A stretch of DNA of 64,000 bases from Erinaceus europaeus (taxonomy: Eukaryota > Chordata > Mammalia > Eulipotyphla > Erinaceidae). Shown here piece by piece: positions 34,995 through 46,351 of the stretch. The position numbers and the translations under genes were made by a program. Location: positions 7,758,082 to 7,822,081 of the forward strand of contig NC_080164.1 in NCBI RefSeq assembly GCF_950295315.1, written 5' to 3'. Below the pieces are notes generated by a model that saw only the letters and a program-made list of their open reading frames with translations, searched no databases and was not told the DNA's origin. How positions within the stretch are numbered: the first letter of the stretch is position 1; each line of letters opens with the position of its first letter.

Positions 34995-35198
34995 TTTTAA
35001 TTATCTTTATTTATTTAATGGATAGAGACAGACAAATTGAGATGAAGTGGGGGATACAGAGGGAAAAAGAGAGACACCTGCAGCACTGCCTCGCCACTCC
35101 GAAAGCTTCCCCCTGCTGGTGAGGACCAGGAGCTTGCACCTGAGTCCTTGAGCACTGTATTGTGTGCACTCAACCAAGTGTGCCACCACCTACCCTCT
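34995..35198 (-). mobile_element. SINE-B, antisense
   Basis: A (ttta)n-rich start, tggatagagacagacaaattg, cacctgcagcactgcctcgcc, and inverted head ctcaaccaagtgtgccaccacc. Confidence 0.8.
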
Positions 35199-35499
35199 GA
35201 AAATAATATTTTTTTATTTAATCATATGTTCAGAAAGCAACAAACTATGTTGGACTACTGAATAGGAAATTAATCACTTTGAGTGAACAAAATGTTTGGA
35301 ATGTTAAGGAACCCTTTATCTATGAACTCAGCAAGTAACTTAAACATTGGAACCACACATAGTAGATGCCCAAAATAAATATTTGTGGATTGTAACATTG
35401 ATCATAAGGAAGAATAAATAGACTTGGCAGGACATGGAAAGCTATCTCAACCTTTTCATTAATAAGACCTATTATTGTGATCGTTTCAGAAGTCTTTTT
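35199..35499. other. Single-copy DNA
   Basis: Nothing recognised. Confidence 0.4.
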
Positions 35500-35567
35500 T
35501 TTTTTGAGAAACTAAATTTTTTAACTTTATTGGGTGATTAATGGTTTACAGACACCATGAAAATATT
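35500..35567 (-). mobile_element. Short L1 3' end, second lineage
   Basis: T-run then aactttattgggtgattaatgg, related to the 3' terminus at 35771 (tttctttattggggaattaac). It is unlike the 3' UTR of the L1 at 1183-4419. Confidence 0.5.
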
Positions 35568-35571
35568 TAAG

Positions 35572-35770
35572 GAGGGGTCAGGCTGTAGCACAGCGGGTTA
35601 AGCACACATGGTGCGAAACACCAGGACTGGCATAGGGATTCCCGTTTGAGCCTCCGGATCCCTATCTTCAGGGAGGTCACTTCAGAAGCAGTTAAGCAGG
35701 TCTGCAGTTGTCTAACATTCTCTCCCTATCTCTATCTTCCCCTCCTTTTTCCATTTCTCCCTGTCCTATA
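35572..35770 (+). mobile_element. SINE-A lacking its 3' part
   Basis: Head gggtcaggctgtagcacagc and body with pyrimidine tract stop at cctgtcctat, where antisense L1 begins. The missing tail is not found at the far end of that L1 (about 41760), so a simple insertion into the SINE is not supported. Confidence 0.75.
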
Positions 35771-36110
35771 TGTTTTTTATAAATTTCTTTATTGGGGAAT
35801 TAACATTTTATATTCAAAAATACATACAATAATTTATACATGCATAACATTTTCCAGGTGTCCATATAACAATACAACCCTCACTAGGTCCTCTGTCATC
35901 CTTTTTGGACCTATATTACCCCCCCCCCCACACACACACCCCAGAGTCTTTTACTTTGATGCAATACACCAATTCCAGTTCAGGTTCTGCTTGTGTTTCC
36001 CCTTCTGATTTTGTTTTTCAACTTCTCCCTGAGATTGAGATAATCCCGTATTCATCCTTCTGTTTCTGACTTATTTCACGTGACATACATTTTTCAAGGT
36101 CCATCCAAGA
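35771..36110 (-). other. L1 3' UTR, second lineage
   Basis: Antisense, with a C-run followed by CA dinucleotides at 35919-35940. It opens tttctttattggggaattaac and reaches the ORF2 end at 36111. I see no shared phrase with the other L1 3' UTRs. Confidence 0.65.
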
Positions 36111-39100
36111 TCAGCTGAAAATGGTGAAGTCACCATTTTTAACAACTGAGTAGTATTCCATTGTGTATATACACCACAACTTGCTCAGCCACTCATCTGT
36201 TGTTGGACACTTGGGTTGCTTCCAGGTTTTGACTATTACAAATTGTGCTGCTAAGAACATAGGTATACACAGATCATTTTGGATGGGTGTGTTGGCTTCT
36301 TTAGTATGTATCCCCAGGAGAGGAATTGCAGGATCATAGGGTAGGTCCACTTTTAGCCTTCTGAGAGTTCTCCAAACTGTTCTCCACAGAGGCTGGGTCA
36401 ATTTACACTCCCACCAGTAGTGCAGGAGGGTTCTTTTGACCCCAAAACCTCTCCAGCATTTGCTTCTGCTACCTTTTCTGATGTATGACATTCTCACAGG
36501 AGAGAAGTGGTATCTCATTGTTGTCTTTATTTGCATTTCTCTGACAATCAAATACTTGGAGCATTTTCTCATGTGTTTCTTGGCCTTTTGGATCTCTTCT
36601 GTGGTGAATATTCTGTCCATGACCTCTCCCCATTTTTGGATGGGGTCATTTGTTTTCTTGTTGCATTTGGCAAGCTCTTTATATATTTTTATTATTAATC
36701 TCTTGTCTGATATATGGCATGTAAAGATCTTCTCCCATTCTGCGAGGGGTCTCTTGGTTTGGGTAGTGGTTTCTTTTGCTATGCAGAAGCTTTTTAATTT
36801 GATGTAGTCCCATAGTTTTATACTTGCCTTAGTCTTCTTTGTAATTGGATTCATTTCATTGAAAATGTCTTTAAAATTTATTTGGAAAAGAGTTCTGCCA
36901 ATATTTTCTTCTAAGTATCTGATAGTTTGTGGTCTAACATCCAAGTCCTTGACCATCTTGGAATTTACTTTTGTATTTGGTGAAATATAGTGGTTCAGTT
37001 TCTTTCTTCTGCATGTTTCAACCCATTTTTTTCCAACACCATTTGTTGAATAGATTCTGCTTTCCCCATGTACTAGTCTGGGCACCTTTGTCAAAGATTA
37101 GATGTCCATAGGTGTGGGGGCTTACTTCTGGGCTCTCAATTCTATTCCACTGATCAGTGTCTATTCATGTTCCAGTACCAAGCAGTTTTGATTACAATGG
37201 CCCTATAATACAATTTGAGATCTGGGAGTGTGATGCCTCCAGTTCTGTTCTTTCTTCTCAAGATTGTTTTGGCGATTCTAGGTCTTTTCTGATTCCAGAT
37301 AAACATTTGTAGCATTTGTTCTATTCTCCTAAAAAATGTGCTTGGGATCTTGATGGAGATAACATTAAATTTGTAGATGGCTCTGGGTAGTATATTCATT
37401 TTGATGATGTTAATTCTTCCAAGCCATGAACATGGAATATCTTTCCACTTCTTTGTGTCTTTTTCAATTTCCTTGAGTAGTGACTCATAATGTTCAGTAT
37501 ACAAGTTTTTCACTTCTTTGGTTAGGTTTACTCCTAGATATTTTATTGTTTGTTGCTATAGTAAAAGGAATTGATTTCTGGATTTCATTTTCTTCTAACT
37601 TAGTGTTTGCATAGAGGAATGCAACAGACTTTTGTGTGTTAATTTTGTAGCCTGACAACATGCTGTATTGTCTGATGATTTACAAAAGTGTCTTGCTGGA
37701 TTCCTTAGGTTTTTCTGTGTATACTATCATGTCATCTGCAAATAGGGAGAGTTTGATTTCTTCTCTTCTAATCTGTATCCCTTTGATTACTTGCTCCTGC
37801 CTGATTGCTATGGAAGAACTTCGAACACTATGTTGAATAGTAATGGTGATAGTAAGCAGCCCTGTCTAGTACCTAAACTGAGGGGAAATGCTTCCAGTTT
37901 TTCACCATTAAATATTATGTTGACTGTAGGTTTGCTACATATAGACTCCACTGTCTTCAGGAATTTTCCATCTATTCCCAGTTTTGTAGCATTTAAAAGT
38001 GATAAAGTGATGTTGGATTTTGTCAAGGGCTTTTTCTGCACCTATAGATATGACCATGTGGTTTTTGGTCTTCCTTTCATTGATGTGGTGGACCATGTTG
38101 ATTTCTCTCTGTATATTAAACCAACCTTACATCCCTGGGATATACCCCACTTGGTCATAACGAACAATGAGGACAATCATTTTAATATACTGCTGTATCT
38201 AGTTGGCTAGAATTTTGTTCAATATTTTAGCATCTATGTTTGGAGGCAAATTGTGAGGATGTGGTAGAGCCTGGCAGGGCTTGATCTGAGGAGTGCATCT
38301 ATCCTGTCAGTCTCTCTCTCTCTACTGAGAGGTTGAGCAACGAAGCACAGGAGTAACCCCAAAGGTTTGCCCCATCTGATTAAACTTCCTGCCTCACAAA
38401 GCACCCTGCATTCCTGATAAATATGGCCATTAGATAAAAAGAAAGGGGGATATGTCAGGAAATTGTGAGGAGCCTCACAAAGCACCTTGCATTCCTGATA
38501 CTGTGGTCTATCTACATAATCATTATTTTGCCTGAAAGATCCCCACCCATTCCATTCCTTTGAGCTATATTCCTTCTACCCTCAAGACCCTCCATGCCTG
38601 CAAGACATTATTAATCCTACCAGTTAAAACCCTTGCAACCGTTGCTAAGGAAGTTTCTATCTTTCCAGGCCCTTTTGCCTTTCTCTGCCCCTATCCTAGC
38701 CATTTCAGTTTCTGACTTGCCACTTCTGGGTCTGCTTTTTAAAATCCTTGGCTCTATAATCAATAAAGAGATTGCATTGTCTTGCCTCCACAATTCTGTT
38801 CTGGAGTCATCTCCCTGGCGTCGCTGAGTGAGTAGCAGCCCAGGTTGGTTCCAGTCAAGTTCTCTCCAACCCAGAGAGTACACACTCAGGAAGAGGCACT
38901 CCCAGGCTAGCCTGGCATATTTTCATCATAGATATTGATCTGTAGTTTTCTTTTTTGGGTGTATCCCTGTATGCTTTTGGTATCAGAGTGATGGTGGCCT
39001 CACAGAAGCTGGAAGGGAGTATTCCAGTGTCTTCAATCTTCTGGAAGACTTTTAAAAGTAGAGGTATTAGTTCTTTGAAAGTTTTGTAGAATTCATTTGT

Positions 39101-40018
39101 AAAACTATCTGGTCCAGGACTTTTATTCGTGGGAAGGTTTTTGATAACGGTTTCAATTTCATTAGCTGTGATGGGCCTGTTCATATTACCTAGTTTCTTT
39201 TTATATAATTTTGGAAGTTTGTAGGTATCTAGGAAATTGCCCATTTCTTCCAGGTTCTCTAACTTGATGGAATATAGTTGTTCATAGAAGCCTCACATGA
39301 TATGTTGAATTTCTGTACTCTCTGTTGTGATATCTCCTCTTTCATTTATGATCTGATTTATTTGGTCTTCTCCCTTTTTTGCTTTGTGAGTCTGGCTAAA
39401 GGTTTGTCAATTTTATTCATGCTTTCGAAGAACCAACATTTACTTTTGTTGATCTTTTGGATGGTTTTCTTATTTTCAATGTTTTTTATTTCTGCCCTAA
39501 CTTTAGTCCAATATTTCTTGTTTATCTATCTCCTCATTTAGCTCCCTCATTTCTTTATTGATTTCTGCCTGGATAATCTGTCAAGTTGAGAAAGTTTGAT
39601 GTAGAAGTCCCTTACTATGACTGTGTTGCTGTTAATATATTGCTATAGCTCTTTAAGTAGATGTTTTATGTATTTAGATGGCTTCTCATTGGGTGTATAG
39701 ATGTTAATAATTGTTACGTCCTCTTAATTGACTGATCCTCTGAGCATTAAGTAATGGCTATCCCTATCTTTTTAATGTTATATATTTTAAAGCCTGTTGT
39801 GTCAGAGATGAGAATAGTGGTTCTTGCCCTTTTTTGTGGGCCACTGGCTTGTATGATAGTTTTCCATCCTTTCCTTTTACTTTGAGCCTGTGTTTGTGTT
39901 GTTGAGTTAGTTGGGTTTCCTGTGGACAGAATATCACTGAGTTGTGTTTTCTGATCCATCTTTCTACTCCTTGCCCTTTAATAGGTGAATTCATTCCATT
40001 GACATTTATTGATATCAA
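36111..40018 (-). pseudogene. L1 ORF2 (endonuclease-reverse transcriptase), broken
   Basis: The minus strand carries L1 ORF2 from its N-terminus to its C-terminus, interrupted by stops, shifts and an ERV insertion. N-terminal endonuclease: the ORF 39764-40018 starts near ISINVNGMNSP and contains PQETQL, with the conserved Asn and Glu of the fold. Reverse transcriptase: [13 protein letters not shown] in 38855-39244, [17 protein letters not shown] in 37808-38041, and the catalytic F-A-D-D at 37731-37742. Thumb and C-terminal part: 37154-37513 and the long open stretch 36111-37094 (327 codons). In the C-terminal cysteine motif the second Cys is replaced by Phe (CWRGF...HYWWEC). The spacing between the endonuclease start and the NKSPGPD block is about half what the family shows, suggesting a deletion of several hundred bases. 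It cannot encode a working enzyme. Confidence 0.85.
38242..38922 (+). mobile_element. ERV 3' end (internal remnant, polypurine tract, 3' LTR) inside L1 ORF2
   Basis: L1 sequence stops after gcatctatgtt and resumes at catcatagatattgatctg. Between them: about 200 bases without a recognisable gene, a polypurine tract (aaaaagaaaggggga, 38436-38450), and an LTR from about 38453 (TGTCAGG...) to about 38884 (...GTACACA) with AATAAA at 38762-38767. The 5' LTR and nearly all coding sequence are absent. The viral strand is opposite to the L1. Exact ends and target duplication could not be fixed. Confidence 0.7.
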
Positions 40019-40068
40019 AGATTGAAGATATTTAACATCATTCTTGTAGATTTTTAGAGTGTTCTGAT

Positions 40069-41030
40069 TTATGGCATATTTATGGTCGTCTGATTGTTTA
40101 TAGGAGACCTTTCAGAACTTCTTTCAGGGCAGGCATTGGTGATAGTTGATTCCTTCAACAGTTGCTTGTCTGAGAAGGTTTTGATGCCTCCACATAGTCT
40201 GAAAGATAGTCTAGCAGGATACAGTATTCTTGCTTGAAAGCCTTTCTCATTGTGCACTTGATAGCTATCTTGCCATTCTCTTCTGGCCTATAGTGTTCAT
40301 GTGGAGAAGTCTGCTGCTAATCTTATGGGTTTTCCTCTGTAGGTTATTCTTTGTTTTTCTCTTTCAGCCTTCAGTATCCTTTCTTTATCCTTATTCCTTT
40401 CCATTCTAAATATAATGTGTCTTGGTGTATTTAAGCCTGTATTAATTGTTTGGGACCCTCTGGGCTTCTTGAACCTTTGTGTCTTAGATGTTGTCTAGAC
40501 TAGAGAAGATCTCAGCTATTATGTTCAGAAGAATGCTTTCTTCCCCTCCCTCTCTTTCTTCCTCTGGTAAGCCATTAGTGCTTATATCATTTTTTTTTAA
40601 GTCATCCCATAGGTCTCTGTTGTTATTTTCAGTATCTTTTAATCTCTTTTTGAGATCTCTTATTTCTTTTTTAGTTGTCTTTAATTTATCCTTGATCTTG
40701 CTAATTCTGTCTTCTGCCTCATTTATTTTATTTTTTTCCCCTTTACTGTTTTCTGGAGTTCATGTGTTTTGCCATTCTGATATTGTTTTATTTTGTTCAT
40801 TTAGTTGTTTTCTTAGCTCAGCTATTTCAGCTTTCAGCTCTCTAATAACCCTGAGATAATTAATGTTTTCTTCCAGAGTCTCATTTGTCATTTCTACATT
40901 TCTGATGACAATTCTTTCAAACTCTTTACTTACTCCTGTGATTATTTCCTTAACTAGTGTTTGGGTGTTAACCTCATTATTTTGTGCTTCAGTCTTCGGG
41001 AGGGCTTTTAGCTGGACTCATGTCATGTTT
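40069..41030 (-). pseudogene. L1 ORF1 (RNA-binding chaperone protein), broken
   Basis: Read from about 41030 down to 40069 on the minus strand. The N-terminal half gives a coiled-coil-like stretch rich in Leu, Glu, Lys and Gln (ELKAEIAELRKQLNEQNK near 40800). The C-terminal end contains the conserved YPARLSF followed by DKQLLKE, as in the ORF1 C-terminal domain. Stops and frameshifts break it: the final ORF is 62 codons. In an active L1, ORF1p is the trimeric RNA-binding partner of ORF2p. The start is approximate because an early in-frame stop follows the candidate Met. Confidence 0.7.
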
Positions 41031-41760
41031 CATTTCTCCAGTATTTCTTCTTGTTGGTTTAACCATTCTATATAGTATGTTATGAGGCCCCTCTCTCAGT
41101 ACTTTTCAAATTACTGATCACTCTTGCGTGGATTGACTTGTGTCTAAGTAAGGTAATTAAAGGGTTCACAGTTGTGGAAATTGACAGTTGTTAACTATCA
41201 TTTTATTCCCTGAGTTGGAGCACAGTGACTTTAAAATCCTCTTTTTTTCTTTTTATTCCCTGTAGGCCATGGGAGCCTAAGGGCTTTTAAAGTATAAGTA
41301 GGCTTCTTAGATTAATCCCTCACTCCTGACAAAAGAAGGGTGGGGCAGAGATAATACAATGGTAATGCAAAAAGACTCTCATACCCCCATTACTAGGCCA
41401 GTGAGGTATAGATCTTCTCCTGAGTTTCCTGGTTAGTTCTCTGTCCCCTGGTGTCAGCACAAACACCCACCCCCCTGCTGCTCCAGCTTCTGAGGGCAGT
41501 AGCAATGGAGACTCACCATTATATTTGGTGAGTCTTAGGGGAGTGTGCTCCTCCCTTCAGCTGCCTCCTTGTTGGTGAAACAGACTGGAGGTGGTATCTG
41601 AACTGGTAAACTGATGAACTGTTACCAGCCAACTAATCTCTCCCTAGGCTCTCTGTCCAGGAGCCACACATATTTGCTCTCACCAGTGATTTGGTGGGTT
41701 CCTGAAGTCATTCTAGTCCTGTCTTGTTGAAGTCCCAGGTTATCACTTTGTTATTCCTTT
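41031..41760 (-). other. L1 5' region, probable 5' UTR
   Basis: This directly precedes ORF1 on the minus strand and is GC-richer around 41440-41680. I infer 5' UTR from position; no promoter motif was identified and the outer boundary is a guess. Confidence 0.45.
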
Positions 41761-43139
41761 ATTTACTTCCAATATGAATCCAATGACATCCATTCTATAG
41801 ATTCTACTATGAATTTTTACCTCATCTAAAAGCCTTTTCAGCAAGACATGATAACTTGTGGTGTTAACATTTATGTTGCTGTGTGATAAAGTACTACTAA
41901 CTTAGTGACATAACTAGCATTGCTTTATTATCTCACCATTTCTATTGGTCAAGAGTTCAGGCATATCACAGCCATCTTCTGCACAGGATTTCCTGAGGCC
42001 ACAGTCTAGGTTTCCTTCCTGTTATTTTTCTTTCTGGAGCTCAAGTACCTTTTTTGAATTCACTTACTTGTAGGCAGAAGGCAGTCTACTGCTGCTGTAA
42101 GACAGAGGTTCAGATTCCTGGATTTCTGTTAGTTGGGAAGTGATCTCAGCTCTCAGAGAGTTCAGAACTCTTTGTCAAGGAGAATTCTCTCCAATGACAA
42201 AGAGCTTTGACTAACTTCTTCAAAGCAGCATGAACGTCTGTCTTTTCAGAGTCTTGTGAAAATGAACATAATCACAATCATTCTCATCACCTTACCTTTG
42301 CCATGTAAGATCACCTAATTATGACAGTTGCATCTATCATGTCGGCACAGTCTATTGGCTAGAAGGAAATCAATGGCCCCACTTACACTTCAAGAAAAAG
42401 AGTCAATACAAAATTCAGTTTCACTGGCACATTCTCAGATTGTTGCTTTTGCAATGATCACTGGCAGAATATTTTCTCTTGTCTCTTTTAGACATGTGCT
42501 TTCCTCTACATCTGTAAGACCCTCTAACCTTCTCTCATAATCCCTAAAACTGCCTGCCTAAAACTGACTTAGTTGGCCTCTTTTACCTTCTAGCTTCTTC
42601 TAAAGGAATAATACTTTGAGGTCATTCACACATTCTGGGATGTACTATACTTTGCCAAATATATCTATTTTCTTCCCAATATGCACAGATCTTCTCCAGA
42701 GTAGAGAACAAGAATCCAGTCAATGCATCAATGCATAGCTCCTCCCCACTCCCACCCTCCACCTCAGTACCCTCATATTATCTTCTGCATTGGCAGTAGC
42801 TGGCAAATGCATGTAAGCAGAATTCAATAACTTGAACCAAAGCATAGAGTTAACAGACTCTCCAAGGTTGGAACAGAACTTTAAGGTCATCTAAACTGAA
42901 CTCTTTTCCCTATTGCTCTTGGCTGTGTGACTATTGGCATTTCTTCATGGTTCTATGTCCCATCTGCTATCAAACATTTTTATGACATTTATTTCCTCAT
43001 TACAGACCTTATTGTGCTTTATTTATATATTCCTGAGGCACATGAGAGTTAGAAAATCTCCTTTCCCTTTGCACTTTCCTTCTCCGAAGCTCCAGCCAAC
43101 TCAGACTCCCTGTGTCTCTGAAAGGCCTCCAGGGCTCTC
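41761..43139. other. Single-copy DNA
   Basis: No repeat family or exon recognised. Confidence 0.45.
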
Positions 43140-43340
43140 GTGACACTTTCCTCCCATTCCCCTCTGCATCTTTTCTGTCTCCTCTGTACCTCCATCATCA
43201 ATTTCAAACTTCCTGTCCTGACATTCAAGGCTTCCTTACACTTTGAATCTGTTTTTATCGCCTCCCTTGTTATCTTTGTGCCTCCCTCCCTAGCTCCCAC
43301 TCCAAATTCTGGGCATTCCTCCAAATTTCTCCATATTCCT
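43140..43340. mobile_element. Possible L2 relic
   Basis: Pyrimidine-rich text with cctgtcctgacattcaaggc and tttgtgcctccctcc recalls the L2 3' region. Weak. Confidence 0.3.
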
Positions 43341-44413
43341 GGAAACATCACCCCTTACTCTCTCTCTCTCTCCCCAATTTCTCCCATTATCTGTCAGACT
43401 TTCTCTCATGTCTCTTATCTTCCTTGACCCTAAAAAGAATGTGAAGGAACTCCCCTGTGACACAATAAAAAGAAGTATTGATATATTAAGCAGTCTATTA
43501 GCTAATACTGCCCAAGCACTGATTGACCATTGGTGTATACAAAGGACAGATGTGATAATACCTAGACATTTGCTACTGCAAAGGTCAAAGTCAGCTTACA
43601 ATGTGGGCCATGGTGCTGTGGGAAAGCCATTTGCAATGGTACAGCAATAAGTTGCCTTACTTTGTCCATGTGACTAACTCAAAAAAGACAAAAATTACTT
43701 GGGGCTTGATCTATATATCATTTTAAGAGGTCTTTCATCACTTTAGTAAAAAAAAAAAAAAAACACATTAGCCAATGAAGATATACTCAGGGTCGGCTGT
43801 TACAGTTGCCAACTGGTGTTATTTATTTATTTTTCATATAGTTTTGCAAACCATCAGCTATCATGCTTTTACCTTCCAAATGGAAGTGAGCCTAGTGACA
43901 ACATCTCATTAGATCAGTTAAAACAATCCACATGTAAAAAATTCAAGCTATTGTAAAAGCATGGAAATGACACTTAGCATCTTCTATAACAGTATTTCGG
44001 CCTGCAACCTTTCTCTGTCTGATCACCAGTTGTAACTGACTATGGGAGAGAGTCACATGACTCTCTTGGGACCTTTATTTCTTCATCTTCCAAGCTGAGG
44101 TAAATTCCTGCCTTGCATATCTCAACAAGCTGTTAGAAAGATACTATCAGAGAAGCAGGCTTTTAAAACTCTGAATTGTGTGAAAATACCAGGCATCATT
44201 TTCACCTTAGTTGGCAACAACAAAAGTCCAGGAGGAAGTAACTTGAGCTGAACACATTTCCTTTCTGCTGAGTTCTCTGCTGGAATGCTCTTCACTTTCA
44301 GCCTCACATGACTCAGTGGTACTCATATTTCCCTTCTACTCAGTCTTATTCATGCCATCTCTGAGCCACTTACTAGGACAGCCGTTTCCTACTAGGAAGC
44401 CGTTACCAGGCTT
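43341..44413. other. Single-copy DNA
   Basis: Contains an unrecognised 80-codon ORF (43408-43650) and an A-run at 43748-43763. No supporting signals. Confidence 0.45.
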
Positions 44414-44584
44414 CCATTCATTCATTCATTCATTCATTCATTCATTCATTCATTCATTCATTCACTCATTCACTCATTAACTCATTCATTTATTCACTCA
44501 TTCAATCATTCATTCATTCACTCACTCATTTACTCATTCATTCATTCATTCATTCATTCATTCATTCATTCATTCATTCATTCA
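44414..44584. repeat. (CATT)n tetranucleotide array
   Basis: About 170 bases of CATT units. Two pure blocks flank a degenerate centre with CACT, CATTT and CAAT variants. Confidence 0.95.
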
Positions 44585-44832
44585 TCATATCAGTTGGTAT
44601 GGAATTACCCTGGCCTCCATCTGGGGACACCCACCAGAAACTTATTTTAGGCTGAGTTTAGTAGTAGTTACAACTTGACTTTATCCAATAACCTAGATGT
44701 CTGGGAAAATTCAGAACACAGTCCTTCAATTCTCTGAGTGTCTGAAACTCATAAGGCTGCTTCCATAGATAACTTCTATGTCTTGTCCTTGCTAAGTCTA
44801 AGTCACAAATGTTGCTAGATATTTTTAAATTT

Positions 44833-45039
44833 ACAAAGCCAACTTTTTTTTTTGGGGGGGGGGCTGTGGTATACCTACTTGAGTGCACATTGTAGTTAAG
44901 GACCCAGGTTCAAAATCCTGTCACCACTTGGAAGGGAGAAACCTCATGAGTAATGAAGCAGTACTGCAGGAGTGTTTCTGTCTTCCCTTCCCTCTCAGTC
45001 TCTCTCTAAATAATCAATCAGTTTAAAAAACAAAGTCAA
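44833..45039 (+). mobile_element. SINE-B with target duplication
   Basis: Head gctgtggtatacctacttgag, B-box-like aggttcaaaatcc, body agtaatgaagcagtactgcagg, pyrimidine tract. Flanks acaaagccaa (44833-44842) and acaaagtcaa (45030-45039), 9 of 10 matching. Confidence 0.85.
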
Positions 45040-45800
45040 ACAAAAAAAAAAAACTAGTTTGTTGACATAATGGCAAATTTTAACATGAAAGTGAAATGCA
45101 ATTGTGAAATGGATTTGTAGAATAGAAAACAGATTAAAATATCAATTTGGTCAACTTAAGTCTTAATTTTTGATTAGTATATGTCCTTATTTTCACTGAA
45201 TGTTTCTCAAATTGAATACTTTTGACAGTGTTGATAAACAAAACACAGGAACTTATATATTGCCGATTTTTGTTTCTTTTGTGGTCATTGCTGGTGCCTC
45301 CCTGCTAAGGGCTGACTTTTTTCACATAGGAAGAGAGAAACAAGCATAAGGAAAAACATGACAGTACAGAGAATTCCTCTGACAGAGAAAGCAAGACTGG
45401 ATCCTAAATCAGGCAAAAAAGGAAGCACTTGCATCATTCACGTGAGTTGTTTTGTCTGCCCTATTTCCTCAATTTTTTCATGGTGAAATAAATCCCTTTT
45501 GAGAATCCCAGAGTTTCCAGAAAATCAAGTGTGGCATCTTCTTACAGTTGAGCTTCTTCTACTTACTTATTAGTTTCTTGTGTTTTATATTCACAACTTC
45601 AAATAATAGCAGCAGAATTAAAAAAAAATCTTCCACTTCTTATTTTATTCTTCACTTTTTAGTGAAACAAAACAATAAATCCATAACATAGGATGTTGTC
45701 TGGAGCCTGCTTAGTTAGCCATCTCTCTTATTTGTGTGTGTGTTGGGGGGTTATCTCATGCAAGTGCAGTTTCACCCCTCCCAGGCTGCATTTTTATTCA
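45040..45800. other. Single-copy DNA
   Basis: Nothing recognised. Confidence 0.45.
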
Positions 45801-45833
45801 AAGAAAGAGAGAGAGAGAGAGCGAGAGAGAGAG
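45801..45833. repeat. (GA)n
   Basis: GA dinucleotide run with one GC interruption. The purine-rich run plus the following 90 bases could be an old antisense SINE body. Confidence 0.9.
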
Positions 45834-46038
45834 GCACGACAAGGACAGGCTGGTTCCCTCCAATGCCATGCCACCTCCTGTACAGCTCCCTGGCTCAAAC
45901 TTGGGCTGAAGATTGGCAGAGGTATGACCCCCTTCCCAGAGAAGGGTCTTTCCCTCATTCAAAATCTCTAATTTTTGCAAGGGATTCCTACTTCCTTATA
46001 CTTACTTAATACTAGAAGAGATATTTTTTTTTTGTAAT

Positions 46039-46351
46039 TGATGCAACATTTAAAAAATTTTTTAAATTTATTTTATTTATTTATTCCCTTTTGTTGTCCT
46101 TGTTGTTTTATTGTTGTAGTTATTATTGTTGTCGTTGTTGGATAGGACTGAGAGAAGTGGAGAGAGGAGGGGAAGACAGAGAGGAGGAGAGAAAGATAGA
46201 CACCTGCAGACCTGCTTCACTGCCTGTGAAGCGACTCCCCTGCAGGTGGGGTATCTGGGGCTCGAACCAGAATCCTTACACGGGACCTTTTGCTTTGTGC
46301 CACCTGTGCTTAACTCGCTGTGCTACAGCCCAGCTCCCTGATGCGACATTT
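46039..46351 (-). mobile_element. SINE-A, antisense, with target duplication
   Basis: Complete antisense copy (46052-46338): (ttta)n-rich tail, ccttttgttgtccttg, ggataggactgagagaagtgg, inverted B box ggggctcgaacc, inverted head gcttaactcgctgtgctac. Flanks tgatgcaacattt (46039-46051) and tgatgcgacattt (46339-46351). Confidence 0.93.

Larger units (their letters stand above)
35771..41760 (-). mobile_element. Near full-length decayed L1, antisense
   Basis: In minus-strand order: 5' region (about 41760-41030), ORF1 remnant, ORF2 remnant, and a short 3' UTR (36110-35771) ending in a T-rich (A-tail) border. It is interrupted by an ERV piece at 38242-38922. The 5' border is approximate. The 3' UTR is not homologous to that of the 1183-4419 L1, so two L1 lineages are present. 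Confidence 0.8.

Noticed and set aside
36436..36807. 123-codon ORF on the plus strand rich in hydrophobic residues, like a membrane protein
   Set aside because: It is the antisense of L1 ORF2; the real homology is on the minus strand.
40488..40859. 123-codon Ser/Leu/Phe-rich plus-strand ORF
   Set aside because: Antisense of the L1 ORF1 coiled-coil region.
35572..41790. Idea that the L1 inserted cleanly into a SINE-A at its cctgtcctat point
   Set aside because: The missing SINE tail is not present beyond the 5' end of the L1 near 41760.
43408..43650. 80-codon ORF in otherwise single-copy DNA
   Set aside because: No recognisable domain, splice context or codon signal; its length is within chance expectation for 64 kb.
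44414..44584. Regularly repeated units that could suggest a CRISPR-like array
   Set aside because: The units are 4 bases with no spacers; it is a microsatellite in a mammalian sequence.
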